The position numbers were made by a program, and so were the translations under genes. Of a stretch of DNA of 64,000 bases, positions 59,135-64,000 are shown piece by piece. Below the pieces are notes generated by a model. It was not told where the DNA came from. It searched no databases and saw nothing but the letters and a program-made list of their open reading frames with translations. Location of the stretch: the NCBI RefSeq assembly GCF_000379465.1, contig NZ_KB905380.1, positions 992,001 to 1,056,000 on the forward strand, given 5' to 3'. Source of the DNA: Sciscionella marina DSM 45152. Lineage in GTDB: Bacteria; Actinomycetota; Actinomycetes; Mycobacteriales; Pseudonocardiaceae. Every line of letters begins with the position of its first letter. Positions within the stretch are counted from its first letter, which is position 1.

Positions 59135-60220
59135 ATGGCCGAATCACCACTGCATCTCGGCATCGCGCTCGATCGGGCCGGCCATCATCCCGCCGCGTGG
59201 CGGGAACCGGACGCCCGGCCGGAGGAACTATTCTCCCCGGATTACTGGGCCGGGCAGCTCGCCGAAGCCGAACGCGGGCTGCTCGATCTGGTCACGATCG
59301 AGGACTCGTTCGGCGAGGACGGCGCCGGCGAGGTGACCGGAAGACTGGACGCGGTGCTCATCGCCTCCCGGGTGGCGCCACTGACCCGGAACATCGGGAT
59401 CGTGCCCACCGCGGTGGTGACCCACACCGAACCGTTCCACCTGTCGAAAGCGATCGCCACACTCGACTACGTGAGCGGCGGGCGCGCCGGGATCCAGGTG
59501 CAGATCTCCGCCGGGGCGCAGGAGGCCGCGCTGTTCGGGCGGCGCGCGGGAACCGAGAACAACGCGCGGTTGTTCGCCGAGGCCGCCGACTACGTCGAGG
59601 TACTACGCCGGCTGTGGGATTCCTGGGAAGACGGGGCCGAGATCCGGGATGCGGCGACCGGGCGGTTCATCGACCGGGACCGGCTGCACTACATCGACTT
59701 CGCGGGGGAATGGTTCAGCGTGCGGGGACCGTCGATCACCCCGCGCCCGCCACAGGGGCAGCCCCTCGTGGTGAGCCGGACCGGATCCCTCGGCGCGGCA
59801 ACGGATCTGGCCTTCCTCACCCCGGCCGACCGCTCGGACGCCGAACAGCGGATCGCCGAGCTCGGCGCCGACCGCCCGGCCCATGTGTTCGCCGATCTGC
59901 TGGTGTTCCTCGACGAGGACGCGGAAACGGCCCGGGAACGCCGAACCCGGCTGGACGCGCTCGCCGGGCCCGCGCGCACCGAAGCGGCCACGTTCACCGG
60001 AACCGCGGCCGAACTGGCCGGGCTGCTGCTCGACTGGCGCGCCGCCGGACTGTCCGGCTTCCGGCTGCTGCCCGCGAGCATCCCGCACGATCTGCGCCGG
60101 ATCACCCGGGATCTCGTCCCGGAACTACAGCGGCGCGGGGCGTTCCGCTCCGCCTACGAAGCGAGCACGCTGCGCGGGCTGCTCGGCCTGCCCCGCCCGG
60201 CGAACCGGTACGCGGCCTGA
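59135..60220 (+). CDS. LLM-class flavin-dependent monooxygenase (short NtaA-like)
   Basis: The 361-residue protein is a luciferase-like member, shorter than typical NtaA/DszA proteins. ERGLLDLVTIEDSFGEDGAG, IVPTAVVTHTEPFHLSKAIA and LDYVSGGRAGIQVQIS are recognisable family segments. ATG at 59135 has GAAAGGAA seven bases upstream, and upstream codons from 59102 are not needed. The gap of 103 bases after the previous gene may hold another promoter, but none is obvious. It likely acts in the same pathway as the adjacent monooxygenases. Confidence 0.85.
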   Translation: MAESPLHLGIALDRAGHHPAAWREPDARPEELFSPDYWAGQLAEAERGLLDLVTIEDSFGEDGAGEVTGRLDAVLIASRVAPLTRNIGIVPTAVVTHTEPFHLSKAIATLDYVSGGRAGIQVQISAGAQEAALFGRRAGTENNARLFAEAADYVEVLRRLWDSWEDGAEIRDAATGRFIDRDRLHYIDFAGEWFSVRGPSITPRPPQGQPLVVSRTGSLGAATDLAFLTPADRSDAEQRIAELGADRPAHVFADLLVFLDEDAETARERRTRLDALAGPARTEAATFTGTAAELAGLLLDWRAAGLSGFRLLPASIPHDLRRITRDLVPELQRRGAFRSAYEASTLRGLLGLPRPANRYAA

Positions 60221-60239
60221 ATCCCACCAAGGAGCGAGC

Positions 60240-61589
60240 ATGCCGAAACAGATCCATCTCGCCGCGCATTTCCCCGGCGTGAACAACACCACCGTATGGA
60301 GCGATCCCGCATCGGGCAGCCACATCGAGTTCGATTCCTTCGCCCGGTTCGCGAAAACGGCGGAACGGGCCAAGTTCGATTTTTTGTTCCTCGCCGAGGG
60401 ACTGCGGCTGCGCGAGCATCATGGCCGGATCCACGACCTCGACGTGGTCGGCAGGCCGGACACGTTCACCGTGCTCGCCGCGCTGGCCGCGGTGACCGAA
60501 CGGCTCGGCCTCGCGGGCACCATCAACTCCACGTTCAACGAGCCCTACGAGGTGGCCCGCCAGTTCGCCTCGCTCGACCACCTCTCCGCGGGCCGGGCCG
60601 CGTGGAACGTCGTCACCTCCTGGGACGCGTTCACCGGGGAGAATTTCCGGCGCGGCGGTTATCTTCCCTATGAGCAGCGGTATGCCCGCGCGGAGCTGTT
60701 CCTGCGCACCACATGGGAACTGTTCGACTCTTGGCGGGATGGGGATGTGCTGGCGGACAAGGAAAGCGGCCGGTTCCTGCGCCGCCCCGATGCGGGCGCC
60801 TTCGCGCACACCGATGAGCAGTTCGAGATCTCCGGCCGGTTCCCGGTTCCCCGCGGGCCGCAGGGGCGACCGGTGATCTTCCAGGCCGGTGATTCCGAAC
60901 AGGGCAGGGAATTCGCCGCGGCGACCGCGGACGCGATCTTCTCCCGGCACGGCGAGTTCGCGCAGGGCAAGGCCTTCTACGCCGATGTGAAGGCGCGGCT
61001 GGCCAACTACGGCCGCCGACCAGAGCAGCTGCTGATCCTGCCCGCGGCCACCTTCGCGCTCGGGGACACCGACGCCGAGGCGCGCGAGCTCGCCCACGAG
61101 GTACGGCTGGCCCAGGTCAGCGGGGCCACCGCGATCCACTTCCTGGAACAGCTGTGGAACCGGGACCTCTCCGGATACGACCCGGAGGGCCCGCTCCCGG
61201 CGATCGATCCGGATCCGGGGGAACCCAAGATCAGCAAGGGCAGCGCGGCCACGCGGCGGTTCACCGACCGGCTCGAAACAGCCCGGCAGTGGCGGGAACT
61301 GGCCGAGGCCAAGGGATTCTCGATCCGGGAACTGATCATCGAGGTCACCGGGCGGCAGAGCTTCATCGGCTCGCCGGGCACGGTGGCCGCCGAGATCGAC
61401 CGCTCCGTGCAGGCCGATGCCAGCGACGGTTTCATCCTCGTCCCGCACCTCACCCCCGGCGGGCTGGACGAGTTCGCCGACAAAGTGGTGCCCCTGCTGC
61501 AGGAACGCGGTGTGTTCCGCACCGAGTACCAGGGAACCACACTGCGCGAACACCTCGGTATCGACGCCCCGGTGGCGGTGCGGTCGTGA
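60240..61589 (+). CDS. NtaA/DszA-family FMN-dependent monooxygenase
   Basis: A 449-residue member of the nitrilotriacetate/dibenzothiophene-sulfone monooxygenase family. Key parts are QIHLAAHFPGVNNTTVWSD, FDFLFLAEGLRLREHHGR, TINSTFNEPYEVARQFASLD, GRAAWNVVTSWDAFTGENFR and VIFQAGDSEQGREFAA. The length and GTTLREHLG ending match the family. ATG at 60240 follows AAGGAG. It is 19 bases after the previous gene and overlaps the next in GTGA, forming an operon. It is a distant paralogue of the gene at 47854-49239. Confidence 0.9.
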   Translation: MPKQIHLAAHFPGVNNTTVWSDPASGSHIEFDSFARFAKTAERAKFDFLFLAEGLRLREHHGRIHDLDVVGRPDTFTVLAALAAVTERLGLAGTINSTFNEPYEVARQFASLDHLSAGRAAWNVVTSWDAFTGENFRRGGYLPYEQRYARAELFLRTTWELFDSWRDGDVLADKESGRFLRRPDAGAFAHTDEQFEISGRFPVPRGPQGRPVIFQAGDSEQGREFAAATADAIFSRHGEFAQGKAFYADVKARLANYGRRPEQLLILPAATFALGDTDAEARELAHEVRLAQVSGATAIHFLEQLWNRDLSGYDPEGPLPAIDPDPGEPKISKGSAATRRFTDRLETARQWRELAEAKGFSIRELIIEVTGRQSFIGSPGTVAAEIDRSVQADASDGFILVPHLTPGGLDEFADKVVPLLQERGVFRTEYQGTTLREHLGIDAPVAVRS

Positions 61590-62707
61590 ACAGTCCACTG
61601 ACGGTGCTGGATCTGGTGCCGATCCCCTCCGGCGCCACCGCGGCACAGGCGTTGCGGAACAGCATCGACCTCGCCCGACGCGCCGAACGTCTCGGCTACA
61701 CGCGGTACTGGTTCGCCGAGCACCACCTCAATCCCGGGGTCGCGGGCACCTCACCCGCCGTGGTGCTCGCCCTCACCGCCTCGGCGACCAGCAGTATCCG
61801 GCTCGGTTCCGGCGCGGTGCAGCTCGGCCACCGCACCGCACTGTCCACGGTGGAGGAATTCGGCCTGCTGGACGCGCTGCATCCGGGCCGGTTCGATCTC
61901 GGACTGGGGCGTTCCGGCGGGCCCAGCCGATCCGAAAAGCAGTCCAGCGGCACCACCGGGGACGGGCCACCGGATTCCGCACCGAACGGGCTGCTCATCC
62001 CGCCCCGGTTCGACCCGGGGCCGTTGCTGCGCTCACCCCGGTTCGCGGTGCAGCGCACCCTGCTGCGCCAGCCGGGTGCCGAAGCGCAGGACTACGGCGA
62101 GCAGATCGACGACATCCTCGCCCTGCTCGCCGGGACCTACCGGGGCCCCGACGGCACTCCGGCGCACGCGATCCCCGGGCAGGACGCGGATGTGCAGCTG
62201 TGGATCCTGGGCAGCAGCGGCGGGCAGAGCGCGGAAGTGGCCGGGCGCAACGGTTTGCGGTTCGCCGCCAACTACCATGTCAGCCCGGCGACGGTACTCG
62301 AGGCGGCGCACGGCTACCGCGCGGCGTTCCGTCCGTCCGCGGAGCTGGATCGCCCGCACGTCAGCGTTTCCGCCGATGTGGTGGTCGCCGAGGACGAAGA
62401 CACCGCGCGCGAACTCGCCACCGGGTACGGGCTCTGGGTGCGCGGCATCCGGGACGGCAGCGGCGCGATTCCCTATCCCAGTGCGAAAGAGGCCGCCGCG
62501 CACCGGTGGACCGAGCAGGACAGGACGCTGGTCGCCGACCGGGTGGACACCCAGTTCGTCGGCACCCCTGGCCAGGTCGCCGACCAGCTCGAGCTGTTAC
62601 GGGAGGCCACCGCGGCCGACGAGCTGATCATCACGACGATCACCCATGAACACGCCGACCGGGTGCGCTCTTACGAACTGCTCGCCGAGGAGTGGCACCG
62701 GCGCTGA
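61586..62707 (+). CDS. MsnO8-family LLM class oxidoreductase
   Basis: The 373-residue luciferase-like protein shows LDLVPIPSGATAAQALRNSI, YTRYWFAEHHLNPGVAGTSP, IRLGSGAVQLGHRTALSTVE and FDLGLGRSGG, a pattern of the MsnO8 subgroup. VQLWILGSSGGQSAEVAGRN and a C-terminal VGTPGQVADQLELL follow. GTG at 61586 overlaps the preceding stop. Its reaction is not established; the group is predicted to oxygenate small organic compounds with a reduced flavin. Confidence 0.88.
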   Translation: MNSPLTVLDLVPIPSGATAAQALRNSIDLARRAERLGYTRYWFAEHHLNPGVAGTSPAVVLALTASATSSIRLGSGAVQLGHRTALSTVEEFGLLDALHPGRFDLGLGRSGGPSRSEKQSSGTTGDGPPDSAPNGLLIPPRFDPGPLLRSPRFAVQRTLLRQPGAEAQDYGEQIDDILALLAGTYRGPDGTPAHAIPGQDADVQLWILGSSGGQSAEVAGRNGLRFAANYHVSPATVLEAAHGYRAAFRPSAELDRPHVSVSADVVVAEDEDTARELATGYGLWVRGIRDGSGAIPYPSAKEAAAHRWTEQDRTLVADRVDTQFVGTPGQVADQLELLREATAADELIITTITHEHADRVRSYELLAEEWHRR

Positions 62708-62712
62708 GCGGC

Positions 62713-62718
62713 TATCCT
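62713..62718 (+). promoter_or_regulatory. -10 element TATCCT of leaderless isomerase-like gene
   Basis: TATCCT ends eight bases before the ATG at 62727, the same element and spacing as at 7853-7858. Confidence 0.5.
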
Positions 62719-62726
62719 GGAGTTCC

Positions 62727-63431
62727 ATGGAACCCGTGGAAACCCAGCCGCCCCTGTCCGAGGTCCGCACCGCGCAGCGCCGGTTCGTCCTGGAGTGCGC
62801 GCGGCTGGACGAGACACGGCTACGGGAGCCCTCGGAACTGCCGGGATGGACCCGCGCACACGTCATCGTGCACGTCATGGACAACGCACGCGCCTTCGCC
62901 CGGCTTGCCGAGTACGCGCTGCGCCGTGAACGGGTCGACCTGTACGAGGGCGGTCAACAGGAGCGGAACGCGATCATCGAGGAACTCGCGCTGCTACCCG
63001 CCGCCGAACTGCTCGAACGGCTACGCACCGAATGCGCCCGGTTCGAGGAAGTCTATTCCCGAGCGAGCGCAGCGGACCTCGCGTTCCCGGTGCGGTTCCG
63101 CAATCGCGGGCTCGGCTTCACGGTGTACACCCGCTGGCGGGAGGTGTGGATCCACCTCGTGGACACCGGCCTCGGGGTCACCCCCGCGGACTGGCCCGCC
63201 GAGCTCGCCACGCACATCGTGGACTTCCTGCTCGAGCGCGTCCCCGTCGGCACCGAGCTGCGGGCGAGCGACACCGGGCAGAGCTGGCGCAGCGGTGCCC
63301 CGGAACACGTGGTGCGCGGGGAACTGCGCGATCTGGCCGCGTGGATCTCCGGGCGGGCCCCGCTCGGCGAACTGACCGGGGCGGACCTGGAACTCGGCGG
63401 CTGGCCCCGGCACCCGGAGCCGATCCGCTGA
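62727..63431 (+). CDS. Mycothiol-dependent maleylpyruvate isomerase family protein
   Basis: A 234-residue DinB-like protein. The metal-binding His are probably in LPGWTRAHVIVHVMDNARAF and WREVWIHLVDTGLG, and RNRGLGFTVYTRWREV is family-specific. In actinomycetes this family uses mycothiol, for example in maleylpyruvate isomerisation of the gentisate pathway, though many members are unassigned. ATG 62727 is leaderless. It has its own promoter and converges with the lyase gene. Confidence 0.88.
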   Translation: MEPVETQPPLSEVRTAQRRFVLECARLDETRLREPSELPGWTRAHVIVHVMDNARAFARLAEYALRRERVDLYEGGQQERNAIIEELALLPAAELLERLRTECARFEEVYSRASAADLAFPVRFRNRGLGFTVYTRWREVWIHLVDTGLGVTPADWPAELATHIVDFLLERVPVGTELRASDTGQSWRSGAPEHVVRGELRDLAAWISGRAPLGELTGADLELGGWPRHPEPIR

Positions 63432-63432
63432 G

Positions 63433-64000
63433 TCACTCCGTGGCCAGTATGGCCTCGATCCGTTCGGTGAGCCGATCGAGCTGTGCACGGTACGTGCCGG
63501 GCATGCCCGGGGCGGTGCGGGCGGCGACGGCCTGTTCGGCGCTCGGTGTCTCGAACCGCTCCCCCGCCGCGACCCGCGCGGCCACGGCATGGTGCGCGTC
63601 GCGGAAGCTGGCGCCCTCGGTGACCATCCGTTCAGCGACATCGGTGGCCACGGTGCGCCCGTCGTCGGCGGCCGCCCCCATGGCCTCCGCGTCGAATCCG
63701 AGCGTGGCATAGGCCAGCGCCATGACCGCGGTGGCCTCGGTGACGGCGTCGAACTGCTCGTAGGTCTGCGGCCGGGTGTCCTGCAGATCCCGGTTGTAGG
63801 CCAGCGGGATCCCCTTGATCAGGCTGAGCAACCCGGTCAGCCGCCCGATCGCGATACCGGCCCTGCCGCGAACCAGTTCGGCGACATCCGGGTTCTTCTT
63901 CTGCGGCATCATGCTCGATCCGGTGGCCACCGCATCGGAGAGTTCCGCGAAACCGAACTCCTGCGAGGTCCACAGCACCAGCTCCTCGGCCATCCGGGAA
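63433..64000 (-). CDS. argH: Argininosuccinate lyase-like protein, C-terminal part (cut by window edge)
   Basis: The 189 visible residues hold the fumarase/aspartase superfamily signature GSSMMPQKKNPDVAEL, with FGFAELSDAVAT before it and IKGIPLAYNRDLQDTRPQ after it. This matches argininosuccinate lyase, which splits argininosuccinate to arginine and fumarate. The signature serine loop is intact. The N-terminal two-thirds lie beyond position 64000. Sequence around the C-terminus is somewhat divergent, so a paralogue with another substrate cannot be excluded. Confidence 0.78.
   Translation of the reverse strand, partial: SRMAEELVLWTSQEFGFAELSDAVATGSSMMPQKKNPDVAELVRGRAGIAIGRLTGLLSLIKGIPLAYNRDLQDTRPQTYEQFDAVTEATAVMALAYATLGFDAEAMGAAADDGRTVATDVAERMVTEGASFRDAHHAVAARVAAGERFETPSAEQAVAARTAPGMPGTYRAQLDRLTERIEAILATE

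Noticed and set aside
55244-62707. Secondary-metabolite biosynthetic cluster based on many oxygenases
   Set aside because: There is no core synthase, carrier protein or terpene enzyme. The ABC importer and LLM enzymes fit nutrient scavenging better.
1-64000. tRNA, rRNA, CRISPR arrays, riboswitches and complete insertion sequences
   Set aside because: None was recognised by eye. No repeated spacer pattern, conserved rRNA segment or intact transposase with terminal repeats was seen; short tRNAs could be missed without a covariance search.

Overview
The window is high-GC DNA from an actinomycete. Evidence for this includes a mycothiol-dependent maleylpyruvate isomerase-like enzyme, a DUF222/13E12-type HNH nuclease, many TetR, MarR, GntR and IclR regulators, GTG starts, four-base stop/start overlaps and many apparently leaderless genes. 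The content resembles a Pseudonocardiales or Nocardia-like soil organism, but I cannot name a species. No rRNA, tRNA, CRISPR array, phage or complete insertion sequence was seen. Both ends cut genes: an enoyl-CoA hydratase on the left and an argininosuccinate lyase-like gene on the right.

Region 1 (1-3.8 kb, + strand) is an acyl-CoA beta-oxidation operon: one hydratase and three overlapping acyl-CoA dehydrogenase genes. Region 2 (3.8-9.4 kb) holds a tryptophan-to-anthranilate operon (tryptophan 2,3-dioxygenase, kynureninase and a coupled tyrosine-phosphatase-like gene), an L-rhamnonate dehydratase-like enolase, a DUF1445 hydro-lyase and a nucleotidyltransferase. Region 3 (9.4-13.7 kb) pairs an AMP-dependent ligase and a sarcosine-oxidase-type flavoenzyme with a divergent MarR-MFS pair across a MarR-like operator. 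Region 4 (13.6-20.4 kb) has a PAP2 phosphatase, a Sir2 deacetylase, a SWIM/SNF2 helicase pair and a TetR-controlled SDR/VOC/PNPOx group.

Region 5 (20.4-28.9 kb) is an amine or omega-amino-acid catabolic cluster (APC permease, class III transaminase, aldehyde dehydrogenase, amidohydrolase). It carries two copies of the same operator-like sequence next to a TetR gene. An IclR regulator with a perfect palindrome follows. Region 6 (28.9-33.1 kb) has a CocE-type hydrolase, an enoyl-CoA hydratase and a secreted C69-type peptidase.

Region 7 (33.4-43.5 kb) is a carbohydrate utilisation locus. A seven-gene minus-strand operon (six-hairpin glycosidase, secreted beta-propeller protein, GntR, ABC binding protein, two permeases, glucarate-dehydratase-like enolase) diverges from an acetyl-xylan-esterase-like gene and an SDR. 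A perfect 15-bp inverted repeat lies between them. Region 8 (43.5-46.6 kb) contains a deletion scar joining two 5'-truncated genes, a TetR/DUF2871 pair with a clear operator, an acid phosphatase and a DoxX protein.

Region 9 (46.7-51.6 kb) is an organosulfur or xenobiotic oxidation operon (MFS, NtaA/DszA-type monooxygenase, DszC-type flavoprotein) divergent from a frameshifted TauE/SafE exporter. Degenerate IS481-like transposase sequence and a DUF222 HNH gene follow. Region 10 (53.0-55.2 kb) is a carotenoid oxygenase and a divergent TetR over twin ATAAC-N3-GTTAT boxes. Region 11 (55.2-63.4 kb) is an amino-acid-type ABC importer divergent from four luciferase-like monooxygenases. Together with region 9 this suggests scavenging of sulfur from organosulfur compounds, although no flavin reductase is encoded in the window.
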